A program made the position numbers and the translations under genes. Shown piece after piece: positions 1 through 12,203 of a stretch of DNA of 64,000 nucleotides. Positions within the stretch are counted from its first letter, which is position 1. Each line of letters begins with the position of its first letter. Source of the stretch: Paramecium pentaurelia (lineage: Eukaryota; Ciliophora; Oligohymenophorea; Peniculida; Parameciidae); NCBI GenBank assembly GCA_905183005.1, contig CAJJDO010000084.1:62001-126000 (forward strand), in the 5' to 3' direction. The notes under the pieces were generated by a model. It was not told the origin of the DNA. It ran no database searches and saw only the letters and a list, made by a program, of their open reading frames with translations.

Positions 1-757
1 AGTAAACTGTTATAGAACATGAAATGTCAGAATAATTAGCTAGAGAAATTGTAATTTAATCTAAATTATCTCATCCTAACATAGTCAAAATGTTTGGATA
101 GAGTTATGATCAATAATATATTTATATGATGTTAGAGTATTGCAATAATGGTGAATTATTTTAACATCAATATAAATAACCTAATAAACGATTTAGTGAA
201 AAGGAAGCTAGTAATTTAATAATGCAAATTCTATCTGCTATTCAATATATGCATAAATAGGGATTTATGCATAGAGATTTAAAAACAGAAAATATTTTAT
301 TATCACTTGTATGAATATAAAATAATATTAGAATTACATTAAATTATGTGATTTGGGTTGTGTCAGAGAAATACCTAAATTTGAAGACAGAAGAAATACT
401 TTTTGTGGAACAGTAGATTACATTGCACCAGAAGTAATAAAGGATGAAGGTTATGATGAAAGATGTGATGCTTGGTAAATTGCTATTTTAGCTTATGAAC
501 TTGTAGCTGGAAATACTCCATTTTCAGAATTTCCAAGAGATGATGAAGTCATCATGGAAAACATATTAAAAGTATTTTGTTATTTAATTATTTAGAATAA
601 ATTTGATCTTCCTAATTTCTTTTCTCCAGCTTTGAAGGATTTTGTAAAAAGTGGATTACAATAAAGTCCAGATCAAAGAATATCTATTGATTAAATGTTA
701 TTACATAAGTGGATTGTTGATAATAATAAGGCTACAAATAGAGAGTATATATTTTGA
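1..757 (+). CDS. Ser/Thr protein kinase, Aurora/AGC-like catalytic domain, 5' truncated
   Basis: This is the C-terminal part of a eukaryotic protein kinase; the glycine loop and catalytic lysine lie before the window. The first full codon is at position 3, and 236 codons remain after removing two introns (309-331, 23 nt; 572-595, 24 nt). In order it shows helix C (REIVIQSKLSHPNIV), the catalytic loop HRDLKTEN, DLG in place of DFG, an activation segment with NTFCGTVDYIAPEV, and DAW plus GNTPFSEF of the C-lobe. The NTFCGT..Y.APE segment resembles Aurora and other AGC-related kinases, but the substrate and subfamily cannot be fixed. The TGA at 755-757 may not be the true end, because an open frame follows (see 840-1190). 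Kinase identity is certain; the subfamily is a guess. Confidence 0.9.
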
Positions 758-839
758 TCATATTTTATGATCTTCTATTTTGTAATCTCATATGTATATA
801 TTTCAAGTAATTTAATTTTTCATTTTCTTTATATTTTAG

Positions 840-1190
840 AAATCCTTCTTTACATTCCAATTATCAAATTGATTTCAAATAAATTATATAGAAAAATTAA
901 GTAAAGTAATTTGATATATAAAGTTAAATCATAATCATTATTCAGCTAATTTAACAACATTTAGATGAGTCTTTTCGAAAATCATTCAAATTATGATGTT
1001 TCCAACTGTCAACAAGAATTATCTGATGAACCGTTGTTCCAATAACTACATCATCAATAAATGTAACTGAATGCAACTTAAATCCTCTCAATATTGGATG
1101 ACCTTATTTATCAATCCTAAATCTTTAACTTAACTTTTTTGAACTCAAACTTGTACGTGATATACTAGGAATGTCCATTTACATTATTAT
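840..1190 (+). other. Possible 3' exon or tail of the kinase gene
   Basis: An open frame in the ciliate code (starting NPSLHSNYQIDFKQ) runs from about 840 past 1190 and contains MSLFENHSNYDVSNCQQEL. It looks more protein-like than the surrounding spacer. A GT at 745 and a TTTTAG ending at 839 would join it to the kinase in frame (phase preserved: GA + A). The implied intron is 95 nt, far longer than any other here (20-34 nt). Alternatives are a short separate gene, or chance, because only TGA is a stop. Unresolved. Confidence 0.3.
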
Positions 1191-1281
1191 ATATATATAA
1201 ATATATAAATTAATAAACAAGAACATAAATGCTTTTTAATTATAATATAAACTTTTATTTAAATGGTTATTAAAGTATAGT

Positions 1282-3245
1282 TCATTCAATTTTTTCTAAT
1301 TCTTTTTGATGTTTATTGTCTAATTGTGCAAGTCTATCTTGAGTTAAAGCTCTTTCAAAGTCTAATATTTTTTCAAGTCTCATTCTTTCAACCGGATCAT
1401 CTACTTATCTTAATAATTTCTGTCTCTCTAATTCTTTATTTTCTTCTTCTTATAATAACTAGAATCAATTTCAAATTTACATTAAGTAATTCTTGATTTT
1501 ACTTAATTTTTATTTCTTATATTTATTTCTCTTTAGTCACAATATCAAATGGAGCCATTACAATAGGTTTGCTTTTTTGTGATTATTCTTACAATCCTTT
1601 ACTCTTTTAAGGGGCACTTTCAGCTCTCTTTTTCTGTTTTACGATTATTGGTTTAGGCTCTTATTATTGATGTTCTTTTAATAATTCTGCTAAATCTTTT
1701 TTGATTTATTCTTTTTCCATTATTAGGGCTTTCTTTTACTCTTACTTTTGTTTCTCTGAAGCTATTTTATCTTTAATTATTTAATCTCTTCTTTTAGATT
1801 TATCTTCAAGTTCTTTTTTTAATTACTCTCTTTCATAATCTCTTATTCTCATCATTCTTTCTTAGGTTTCTTCTTATTCTTATTTTCTTAGTAATTCCTT
1901 AAGATGTTTTTCTTTAATCATATCATCTCTTTCTTTCAATACTTTAACTGCTTATAATTCTTTTGCTTCTCTTTCCATATTGATCTTTTCACATTTTTTT
2001 TATAATTCCTAATCATTTTTTAATAATAACTAAAAATATTCTAATTGTACTTACTTATTGTCTATAATGTTCTCTCTCCTATTAAAGTTATCTTTTTTGA
2101 TGTAATGTTAATTCTCTATCCATTTCATTAATTTTAAATCTATCCTCAATCTCCTTAAATTTAAAAATCAAATCATCTCTTCTTTTTTCTTATTAAGCTA
2201 TATTCTTTTGCTGTATCTACTATCGTTTTTATTTTTATAATTCTCTTTTCATCTCTTATTCCTTATTCATCAACTCAATTTCTTTCTACTTTGCTATCAA
2301 TTTTTATTCAGCATTTAATTGTTTTTATTGAAAATTTAAATATACTTAATTTTATTAATGCTAAGCCCTTCGTTTATTCTCATCTCTTCGATAATTAGCT
2401 TCATTTTATTTTTCTTAAATCAATTATTATCTAAGTTCTTTTTCTTCTTCTAATAAGACTTTTCGTCTGGCTTCTCTTTATTCCATTTTTTAAAGTTTTG
2501 CCTCATATAACTATTCTAACATTTATTAGCGAACTCTCTCTTTCTCTTCTCTTTCCTCCTATGCTTTTTTTAATTATTTGTCTCTTTTTTTCTTTTACTT
2601 TTTGAGTTCCTTTTCTTATTATATTCTCTATTATGGTGTTATTTTATGATTAGTTTCATATTTTAATCTATCTTATTCTGCATATTGCTTTTATTTTCTT
2701 AAATGTTCCTGATATTCAATTTATTATTTTCTAAATTCTTCTTCAATTTTTTTATCTTTCCTTCTTTATTCTAATTCTTATCTTTACTCATTTTATCTTT
2801 ATCTCAATTCCATTTCCTTTTATCGTAATTAATTCTAAATTTCTTGTGTTTTTAGCTCCTCATCTAATATTTTCTGCATTTATTTTTCTCTTCTTTTTTT
2901 AATCATCTCCATTCTCTTCTTCTCTTTTTCAAAATCAACCTTCTCAAACTTTCTCTACTTATAATCATCCTTCTATTTTTATATAATTTCCTCTCTCTCA
3001 GCCATTAACACTTATACTCTTGCTTATCTCTTATCTTCTTCATGTTAAAGTAGCATTTTCCAAGCTTCATCATCTAAATTTAAATTTTTGTTTTCTCTCT
3101 TTAAATCGTATATACTCTTCATTATCAATTGTTCAGGTCTAATTCCCTATCTTCTACAAGCTTCTAATGATCTTGGGGAATTAATAATAGGATCTCTAAT
3201 TTAGGTTTAATCAAAATTTAAAAGAGAAACAGGTGCAATATGCAT
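1282..3245 (-). CDS. Long coiled-coil protein with N-terminal SPRSLEAC motif
   Basis: A 638-residue protein after removing two introns (2030-2054, 25 nt; 1459-1480, 22 nt). The first 80 residues are non-coiled and include NSPRSLEACRRQGIRPEQL. From about residue 75 to the end it is an almost unbroken run of charged Glu/Lys/Arg/Gln heptads, typical of a long alpha-helical coiled coil. I recall the SPRSLEAC...G..P.EL signature from ciliate, apicomplexan and CCDC177-like animal proteins, but cannot confirm this here. No enzymatic motif is visible. The start is the first ATG upstream of the open frame, and the C-terminus ends LEKIE. A cytoskeletal or basal-body role would be a guess. The gene is convergent with the kinase gene. 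Confidence 0.85.
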
Positions 3246-3909
3246 AAGTTAAAAATTATTTATTAAAACATTTAATTATTGATAAAATTACTATTAGTAT
3301 CTATTCTTTTATGATTATTTAAACTTTTACAGAAAATTATTTTAATACTTCAATAAATGCATTCACTTAAATCACTTGAGTATAACTAGATTTATTTACG
3401 TTTACTTGAGTTTAGGCTCAGATATAATTTTTAAACCATCCTTGTTTTTATTTACATTAATATGTTTTTATTCTTTTAAAAAATATAAATATTATTTATT
3501 AATTTTTTCTTTAATAAAATTTATTCATTAAGTGAACTATAAAACACAATCTCAAATTGATTTACAAAAATTAATAGATGAATAATAAATCCGACCAATA
3601 TTTATACCCAAACCAGATAATCGGGATTTTCCTTTTCAAATCAAAAATATAATTTTTTATGAAATAATTGTATATAAGTAATTTTAATGAATTTATAGAG
3701 TACAATAAGATGTTTTTATTTTGATGATAAAAAATGAATAGAAATGAAATTGAAAATAATATTAAATATTTTCTTCTTTATATTAATAAAATTCTATTCT
3801 TTATTATATTCTCATTTCCTATAAATATTACAATGAAAATTTAATTTAAAAAGTAATAAAATAAATTATGATTTGTAAAATTATGAAATAATTAATTTCA
3901 ACATGATTG
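3246..3909. other. Intergenic spacer, nothing recognised
   Basis: About 660 nt of very AT-rich sequence between two minus-strand genes. It has no open frame with protein-like composition and no RNA gene that I can recognise. It presumably holds the 3' end signals of the docking-protein gene and the promoter of the coiled-coil gene. Confidence 0.6.
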
Positions 3910-5585
3910 TCATTTCTTCAATAATTTTCCTTTGACTTCCTCTCTTAATTGATTCAATAAATGATCTTCTTCTTAATCTTCCTATTCTTCATCTTTGCTA
4001 GGCAATTCGTTAAAGAGTTCATCATCATCTCGTAAAATTGAATAATCTTAAGAATTATTTGAATGTAGATGAGAATTTTATTTTTTTGGTTTGATCCTAA
4101 AGTTTCTTTTTAAAAATTCTTAATCATTTAATTCTAAGACAGAACTACGAATTGATTTATTTAGTAATTCTTATTGTTACTAAAATTAGGAATATAAAAT
4201 TACCATTGCAGATAAGTTTAACAATTTTTCCTTAATTGCATCAATAATTCCTTAAAATCCTTTATCTTTAGTTTATGCCAATTTTTTGAGATTTTTTACT
4301 ATCCAATTATTCAATTTATTTTATAATAGACCAGATATTGTTGCTTTTTCTTCTACTTCTATGACCATTTTATCTTAATCTGTTTATTCATTTCTTTATT
4401 TATGATTTTCAACCAAGAATTCTTTATCCATATCACTATAATCTTATTTTAAATGATTAAAATTGTTTTTTAATTCTTAATTTTCCTATTTTAAATTATT
4501 AATTTTCTTTTCATAATCTGAAATTGATATTAGTAAATGAGCATATGTTTATTCTCTACCTATAAATTTTTAAACAATTTCATTAGCATCTGAAATACCT
4601 GTAGATGCTTTGATTTTTTAATAGGCTACTTCTAAATTTTAATATTAATTTATTCCTATTTACATTTTACTTTTTAAAAAAGAATTTAAGAATTTATGTA
4701 CTAATAATAGTTTTCTCCATTTTTTTAATGCACCATCTCTTATATCATTTGCAGCAACTTCTGCAATTTCTTATTATCTTTTAATTCTTTCATCTCTTTT
4801 TTATTCTACATCTTATTTCTATTTTAATTCATTTTTAAATCTATTAATATTCTTTTCTCTATTTTTATTTTATTGTTTAATTCCATCTGCTACTTCTTTC
4901 AAAGCCAACATTGTTTTTTAATGTAAAACTTAAATTTATTAGGCTCTTTAAATTATTATATTTTATTTTACTTTAAACTTGTTGATTAACATGTTGATAA
5001 TGCTTATTTAAGATGTCTTTCATATTAATTAGCTCTTAATTAATAAGTTACTTAATCTTTTTTCATTCTTGTTAACATATGTTCAAAAATCTTTTTATCA
5101 TAATTGCTTTGGCTTAATAATTTTTATTATTCTTATAATTTTTATGAGTATTCATTTTCTTATTTTTCTAAATCTTTTTATCTTAGATTATATTATTCAA
5201 TTTAATAATTCATTTGATCAATATCCTTTCTCATTTTATCAATATCTTTGTCTTTATTGTTACCAGACATTTTCATATTATCGCAACTTTTTTTTAATTC
5301 TGTCAAATTAGCATGAACTTCTTAAGCTTCATCAATTTTCTATTAAAATATATGTATTTAAATACTTTTTAGTCTTCTAATTATTTAGGATAGTAATCAT
5401 TATCTTATCCTAAAACAGAAGACATACTATTATATTTAATCATTTTGTCAACTGATTTCTTGACAGCTAAACTACGATATTAATCGAGATTGCTTCTTTT
5501 AGATCTTGTACGAGATTTATGTGAATAAAGTCTAATCTTATTAATAATTAGAAGTAATTACATCTGGAAGTTCCACTACGGACAT
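3910..5585 (-). CDS. Outer dynein arm docking-complex-type coiled-coil protein (CCDC151/CCDC63/CCDC114-like)
   Basis: A coiled-coil protein of about 524 residues (532 if the 24-nt stretch at 4180-4203 is kept). Introns: 5537-5561 (25 nt, AAG end), 5340-5365 (26), 4946-4971 (26), and probably 4180-4203 (24, a multiple of three without a stop). The N-terminus is basic; coiled coil follows from about residue 50. Around residues 299-350 it has NLEVAYQKIKASTGISDANE followed by IVQKFIGREQTY. This matches the F.KI...TG..D...IV.KF...E pattern of the family that anchors outer dynein arms to axonemal doublets (ODAD1/ODAD3, Chlamydomonas DC1/DC2). The C-terminus is acidic. In this family the protein acts in cilia. 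Which orthologue it is cannot be decided by eye. Confidence 0.75.
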
Positions 5586-5773
5586 TATTGATAATAAATA
5601 AAATATATTGTATTGTGTAAATTAAAACAGTAGTATAATTATTGAATCATTATTTTATATATTTTATAGTAAAGTTGTAGTATTATATATATATATATAA
5701 AATTGAATGGATGTATTCATATATTGAAAAGTATTGTATTATAATTTATATAGAATTATACTAATTACATCAA

Positions 5774-6405
5774 TCATGAAGTATTGGCTTGTCTTACAAA
5801 TAATTCACATTTAAAACATGCTCTTTGTATATTTGAATATTCTATACAAATTAAGCAAGTTCTGAATCTATTTCAAAAGTCTTTAAGTAATTCAACATTT
5901 CATATTATATCTTTTTTATTATCAATATTGTACAGAATCCTCGATATGATGATTATTTCCATTGTAATCTTCCAATCCTCTATTTTCTCTAGGAATTAGT
6001 TTATGTTCTTCAACATCATCTACAATTTAAACCATTACAATTTTAATCTAAATTCATTATATTCTATACATTTCCATTATATGCTAGACATTCATAACAT
6101 GAAATGATTCCATTCCCTTTAGTCAGATAAACACTAAAGGAGGCTTGTATTTATTGAATACTTTTAAATGAAGTTAAAGAAGTTTCTGAAGTCTTTTGAA
6201 TTTGGATTATTTGACTATCAATATTTTCTTATTCTTTTGATTAGACTGTGTTTTAGAAATCGATACAAATTAAAATTTAAACATTTTCTACATTCTTACT
6301 TAATTCTATTCTTTATTGATCTTCAAAATCTTAGATCTTGAAACCATTTAATTTAGTTTAATCTAAATTTTATTGATTGCTGTTAATGGGAATTACTTCA
6401 AACAT
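5774..6405 (-). CDS. Small protein with CxxC pairs, exon structure uncertain
   Basis: Best model: 185 residues with introns at 6048-6069 (22 nt), one of 23 nt beginning just after a GAGGATTCT codon run, and a 29-nt intron with an unusual GTTG start. The first 100 residues are Gln/Asn/Ser-rich and unremarkable. They are followed by SCYECLAYNGN, then an acidic stretch (VDDVEEHKLIPREN), and the C-terminus has TCLICIEYSNIQRACFKCEL. The latter is a C-x2-C-x10-C-x2-C arrangement typical of a zinc-binding ribbon or degenerate RING. Frames switch several times over about 250 nt, so splice sites in the 3' half are inferred from which frame looks coding. Function unknown. Confidence 0.5.
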
Positions 6406-6609
6406 TATTTCATTCTCTATAACTTAAAATAACTAATCTTAATATAAACATATTTACTATACTTTTTTCGATTGTTGATTATGGAATACTTATTTAAGAT
6501 CCAGGAAAATTGACAGAGAATAAAGTTCTTGCTATTCTTATGGGCATTTTTGTAATCATTGAGGTTTTTTGTGTATATAATGAAAAATTATAATTAAAAT
6601 TAAGATTAA

Positions 6610-7337
6610 ATGGGAGCAACTGTTTGTAAATAAAGGCTAGAAAATTATGGACAAGAAGTAATTTAAGATTCAAATGATGTTTAAATTAATAATATTACTT
6701 TTGCAAAAGAATAATCATCTAAATTAGAGCGTTCAAATCTTAAACATCCTAGTTTAAAGAAGAAAATAATTACATAGATTACAGAAAAACTTCCTGATGA
6801 TCCTATAAGTATAGTCAATTCAATATTATTATTCTTAGATTTAAGCAACAATTAATCAAGTATTTTCTTAGAAGAAAGATAAGAACCTACTACTCCTGCA
6901 CTTCCAGCTTAGTAAATAATTCATTACAACCTAGTGATATTGTAAATTAGAATGGAGAAACATAACATTTCTAGAATATTTAATTATTAAAAGAGGTTGT
7001 ATAATCAGTAAAAATGAACTCAACATAAAAATTAGTAACATCTTAATAAGAAGAAGTGCTTTAATGTATAAATAAATTCTGAAATTTAGATTAGAGTTTA
7101 AAGAATAAACTTCACAATATTCAAAATCCTGTAAAGTAGATAAAAGATAAAAACTACTAAACATGAATTTAGTTGAGGATAATGTAAATAATATTTAAAT
7201 TATCAAAGTTCGATGATTATATTTACTATGATTGGAAGAATACAAACTTTCAATTAATTAGTATAAATGATTAAAATTTATTGAAGAAAGTAAGTTCAGC
7301 TAAACCTATGTCTAAATAAGTTAAAAAAAATTTGTGA
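6610..7337 (+). CDS. Small protein with N-terminal myristoylation/palmitoylation signal
   Basis: A 206-residue product after removing four introns: 6809-6838 (30 nt), 6912-6934 (23), 7066-7094 (29) and 7184-7208 (25). The N-terminus MGATVCKQRLEN has Gly2, a small residue at position 5 and Cys6, the classic arrangement for N-myristoylation plus adjacent palmitoylation, so the protein should sit on membranes. The middle is a short Gln/Glu-rich coiled coil (QNIQLLKEVVQSVKMN). Near the C-terminus is an acidic-aromatic patch, DDYIYYDW, and the end is basic (KPMSKQVKKNL). The third intron is chosen to join two protein-like frames; a 24-nt version would stop at 7166. The family is not recognised. 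It is divergent from the gene ending at 6405. Confidence 0.65.
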
Positions 7338-7965
7338 TATTCATGTAATTCTATATTAAATTAACTGAATCATATAGAATAACAATGTAAATTAAATCTT
7401 ATAATTAAATCAAAATTCTCTATAATGTTATTAATCAATTATACAATTCTGATTCTCAAAAAAAACACTATTAATAAATTTGATTTTCCATTTAAAAATA
7501 TCTAAATTAATAACTTCTATAAATATTCTACAATTCAATTAATAGTTTCAATAAATTTTATTAGAGTATAATTATTACTTAAAATATAGATAAAATACTT
7601 ATTGCATTATAATCCAAAAATATTGAAATATTTCTAAATTCTTCCATACATATATATATATATTGATATTTCAAAAATATTCATAGTAATATTATTGTAA
7701 TTTCTATCATTATTAATCACTAAAATTTCCTTCTTTAATTATTAATATTATTCTTTATAATTTAAGTTGCTTTATAGCAAATCTCTAAATTATTGAAGAA
7801 GTATCTAATATTATATATAATCAATATAAAAGCTAATATAACAATATTTTAAAGTTAATTAGAATAAGCGATTTATTGATAAATGAATCTGAAAAGAAGT
7901 AAAATAACATTTAATTATAAATTATCTTATATTTAAAGATCAATTAGTTTATTATAATTATTCAG
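7338..7965. other. Intergenic spacer, nothing recognised
   Basis: About 630 nt of AT-rich sequence with scattered ATG/TGA and an (AT)n run near 7650. No open frame with convincing composition, no RNA gene seen. Confidence 0.6.
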
Positions 7966-9510
7966 ATGAATAAATATAACACACGATTTAAAGATCCTAA
8001 TTTAGAAAAATAATATATAATCCATAAAGTTAAGGTAATATAGTATCCAATATTAACATATTTGACATTTGGTGGTACTATTTTATTACTTGCAAATTCA
8101 ATTGCTAACTTGATAAACAGTGATTACAAAAATGCATTGATTAAAGGAGCAGTCATGATATATATAATGCTTTAATATATAGTTTTGAGAAGAAATGAAT
8201 CAATTAGAATGAATTACTGTAACTTGGCACTTATGATGACTAATTTTGCTTCATTAGCCTTTGAAATTTCAATATACCCTTAATACGATTATTATGATGG
8301 CTATTTACTTGGATCTAATCAGATGTTAGTACATACAATTTGTATGTTTGCTTGTAATTTGGAATTAGGCATCTTTAGTAATATTGTATTAACAATTGTA
8401 AGAATAATCTTAGTTGTTAAAAACTCAGACAATCTTACTGTATAATAATATTTTTATTCAATAATTATGTCATTGAGTTTTATGGTAATTTAATATTAAA
8501 TAGAAAAACAATATAGACAATCATTTTATCTGTAATTCAAAGACAATAATTGGGGTATTAAATTATAATAATAATTATAGAAATTTTGATTCCTTTATTA
8601 TTAAAGAAACCTTTTTTCATTTTTACTTTTAATAAAGAAACTAATATGTATCAAACTATTATGAGTGCTTAGAAAGAATTCTTTAATTCTGAAAAACCTC
8701 TTAGTACTTTCTTATTTAAATCCAAAGTAAAATAATAGACACTTGAAGAATATTTAATTAAAAAAACAGTTATACATGCAAATAGGAAGCAATCATCTTG
8801 TTTATTTAATCATTAATTGGTTGTTGAATATTAGATGAAGAAATTATAAACTTCTATTTTGTGTTGTAGATTTGAACAATTGATTTATGCTATTATTATC
8901 GATTCTGAAGATCCACTATTAAATTAAACTAATATAAAATTACACTAATCTTTATAACATTTTAAAAATATATTAAATGCTTAATTAATGCAAATTAATA
9001 AAGTCCTGGGTCTTTATTTACAAGACACCTTTAGTCCTTTATTAAGAGATCTTAGAATATCTTTATTTGAAGTATATTATAAATAATTATCAAATCAAAA
9101 ATTATAATTGGTAAAAATGAAAAAGTTGTTACTTAAATGTATTAAAATATTTGAAACTCCATATACAAGAATAAAAATTGATTGTGGTGAAGATATTCGA
9201 TTTGCAACAATAAAATCTACTTTAATTATTTTTATTTTTGAAATTTTTAAATAAATTGATAAGAATCAATAAGTTTATATATTTGTAAATTAAAAAAACA
9301 CAACAACAATGATGATCTATGGTTTAAAGTAATTACCTAAAAGTACTTAATTTGAGAAATGTTTTTAAACTCTAATAGATAAAAGTAATTTTACAAGTTA
9401 ATGTAAAAATATTATAATATATTTTTTTAGATTTTTCTTTTGAATTTTTAAAATCTCCATCTTCTCATTTTCATTTTGAGAATCATAATAAATATTAATA
9501 ATTAATTTGA
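7966..9510 (+). CDS. Multipass membrane protein resembling a degenerate sensor histidine kinase (paralogue of 28430-29968)
   Basis: 496 residues with introns at 8555-8580 (26 nt) and 9403-9430 (28 nt), both at the same positions as in the paralogue. After a basic cytosolic start (MNKYNTRFKDPNLEKQY) there are about five hydrophobic segments (residues ~24-46, 57-72, 84-102, 119-140, 160-180) and the shared motif YYDGYLLGSNQMLVHT. The C-terminal half has an order reminiscent of a histidine kinase: a dimerisation-like helix with QLMQINKVLG where an H-box could lie, then a GEDIRFATIKSTLIIFIFEI stretch resembling the N-box region. The phospho-acceptor His and N-box Asn are absent, and no G-box is visible, so catalysis is unlikely. 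The histidine kinase relationship is an inference; membrane topology and paralogy are clear. Confidence 0.75.
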
Positions 9511-9680
9511 TTATTTTAATTTTACCTAACATTTTATAATATATATATATATTTCAAATATTTTGGTATCATATATATGTGATTAAATAAATAAATGAAT
9601 CCATAATAATAATTGAGTTACTTCTAAATTTATAATCTTATTTATATAAATGAATAATAATTTAAAATAAAATATTAAAT

Positions 9681-10165
9681 ATGTAATATTCAAATACTTA
9701 TGAATCAGTTGTTAAAACTTAAGTGGTTAGTGGATAAGACCAAAAACCATTAAATTTAGGATTAACAGATGTTGAGGGAGCCAAGGTTAATTTATTAATT
9801 TTGAATATAGGCTGTTGCAAGAAGATTATTTGATACTTATGATAGAGATAGAAATGGATAAATTGATAATGTTGAGGTTGTTCCAATGATTGTAGATGTT
9901 TATAAATCATTCAATCGTATTTTCTCACCTGCTAGAGGAGATATTGATTCATTTTACAAGTTAATAATAATTGATATATTTTTATAGAGTTTTAGATAGA
10001 AATTAAGATGGTAAGATAACATACTAAGATCTTGAAGATTTATGTATTAGATATTTAACTAATTAAACACCAACAAATTTAAGAGCTACTGAAGCTCCTC
10101 GTTTAAGTGGTATTCAATAGACATCATAAACAGTCACTTCACAATACAGAAGATCTTAATTTTGA
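9681..10165 (+). CDS. EF-hand calcium-binding protein
   Basis: A 143-residue protein with introns at 9786-9810 (25 nt) and 9960-9987 (28 nt), both GTTAAT...ATAG. It contains two canonical EF-hand loops: DRDRNGQIDNVE (about residues 48-59) and DRNQDGKITYQD (about 86-97). Each has acidic residues at positions 1, 3, 5 and 12 or acceptable substitutes, Gly at 6 and Ile at 8, so both should bind calcium. The C-terminal 40 residues are Ser/Thr/Gln-rich without a fold. No signal peptide or myristoylation site. The start is the only upstream ATG. Likely a cytosolic or ciliary/cortical calcium sensor; more cannot be said. Confidence 0.92.
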
Positions 10166-10215
10166 TTATGATTAGTATATTAAAACGAATTGCCATAATA
10201 ATAATATATTCATTT

Positions 10216-12203
10216 TCAATATTATTTGCTTGTAATACTACCAAATACTAATTGAATATGTGGTTCATCTTAGATTTCAACTCTATCAGTATTATTTCTC
10301 ATAAGTAATTATGACGATTAAAAATTTTGACAGATCATTTCGAATTAATTAGAGTGTATTCTAGAAAATAATCTCTTAATATCATCATCCATAAATTATA
10401 GAATTGCTTCATCTATTGAAGTTAGTTCCTATTTAATAATAACTCTAGAGTATGCCTCATAAGCATCATCTAATCTAAGTACATCTGGTTTTTCATTTTC
10501 CAAAATAAATTTATATTCTTATTTTTACTCTAATTTTTTTATTTTTTTTTCAAAACCTTCATCAAACATATCATAAGGTATCATAGGTTTTGGAATATAA
10601 TTAAATAAAGCTAATTGATCTTTGTTTAATAAGATATGTTTCAATTTATCTAATTCATTGAATTTTGTAATCAATTAACAAATATCTAACTTATTAATTA
10701 TTTTATTCATAGCATATTTTAATTATCTTTATTTATCTTTCTTACAACCAAATTAGAATTTAATATTATCAAATAAAGTAAAATTTAACGAAGACTTTTT
10801 TTTTCTTAAAAAATTTTTAATTTCTCTTTAAGTTTTTGAAAATTCAGCAAATGGATTCCTTACTTAATTATTATCTGATTTAAGAATTTCATCTTGAATA
10901 TCTCTAACTTCACTTTTATTAAGTTGACTTCCTATTGGAACTGATTTGGCAACTGACAATAAATCAAAATCAAGGGATTCCTAGCTTTCGAATCTAAAAA
11001 TCTTATTGGCCATAGCTAAATTCATTGAAGAGAACAATATAGGATAGAATATACAATTTAAGAAAAGAATAGTAATCTACCATAAACCTCCAACTTATCC
11101 CAATACTGTATAAAGTTTTTGATAATTTCTTTCATATAGATTTCTTCTTTATTCTAGAAAAATAGAATTTTAAACCAAATACTATTGATTATATTATGAA
11201 CTATCTTCTTTAATAGTAGATTATGATAATGCAGTATCCATTACATAATTGGTCTTAATAATACCATAATCTGTTTTAGTTTCAGTAACTTTGATTGTTG
11301 AATGTATTGATTTTGAATTAGTTAATGAAAATTGTGTATACTAAACAGAAATTGCATCTTGATAAGGTTTAGAAGGAGAATGCATTTGAATCAATGCATC
11401 ACTTAAGTACAATACCTAAAAAGTTTTAATTATAATTCATACATAAAATCCTGCTTACATTTTACTATTGATTTCTTCTAAAGGTGCACAACCTTAATAA
11501 TCAGTAGAATTTTTGCAGATATTTAAGGTTACTGTTAAAAATTGAAATCTATCTTCTTGACTAAATCCTTAGAGTTCCTTTAAATGTATTATCATTAATT
11601 TACTATAGCCAATTAGTCCCACTATTTAATCTAAGGACAATACATATATTCAAGTTTAAATTTACGAAAATAATCTTTTTAATATTATTCTTAAAAATGT
11701 TAATCCATTTGACAAGGTTCAAGAGGAATAGTAGAACAGCTAAGATATAATTTAATTTTTTACTTGTAATCAATTTATGCAATACCATCCTCATTTAAAA
11801 ATCTATTTCTTACACAATTTTGAACACTTAATGTAAAGTATTTGTTTAAAGTTTGCAATGAACTTAATTATGGATTTGTTATTGTTAATGCAAAAGTAAA
11901 GTTATTCTTGGTTAAATACAACGGCTTTAATATATTAATAATTCATACTGACGTATTTGAAGGTTGGAATTCAGAAAATACAACTCTTGGACTTTATCTA
12001 TTTGCTAAATTCAATATTTCATAAATTATGTAATATAAATAAGCACAGCACATTATTAATGTAAGAATTTAACCTAATGGAGTCGAGAACTTTTATCTCT
12101 TTAAAATCCTAAATTATGGTAGCATACCAAAAATATCACATCGTTCAATTATTTAGGTGATTAATTGTTTAGAGCAAGCTTATGGCTTTTGATATTTAAG
12201 CAT
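10216..12203 (-). CDS. Two-TM ciliate membrane protein with large extracytosolic loop
   Basis: 628 residues after removing four introns (11925-11948, 11740-11763, 11578-11603 and 11416-11442; 24, 24, 26 and 27 nt). A cytosolic N-terminus carries IIERCDIFGMLPQFRI and TPLGQILTLI, leading into the first TM (about 41-68). A ~270-residue extracytosolic domain with several cysteines follows, then a second TM preceded by the GG motif (LGQVGGLWQITILFLNCIFY, ~335-365), and a ~260-residue charged cytosolic tail. I recall this FDIFG.../T.LG...TL plus VGGL architecture from a large family of ciliate transmembrane proteins of unknown function. Transport or adhesion cannot be inferred. Its stop lies 50 bp from the convergent EF-hand gene. 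Confidence 0.85.

Noticed and set aside
8551..8590. Apparent frameshift in the histidine-kinase-like gene after a conserved TGGGGTA
   Set aside because: The 26-nt GTATTAAA...TTATAG is an intron at the same place as a 27-nt intron in the paralogue; splicing gives W-E-x-x-I-P in both.
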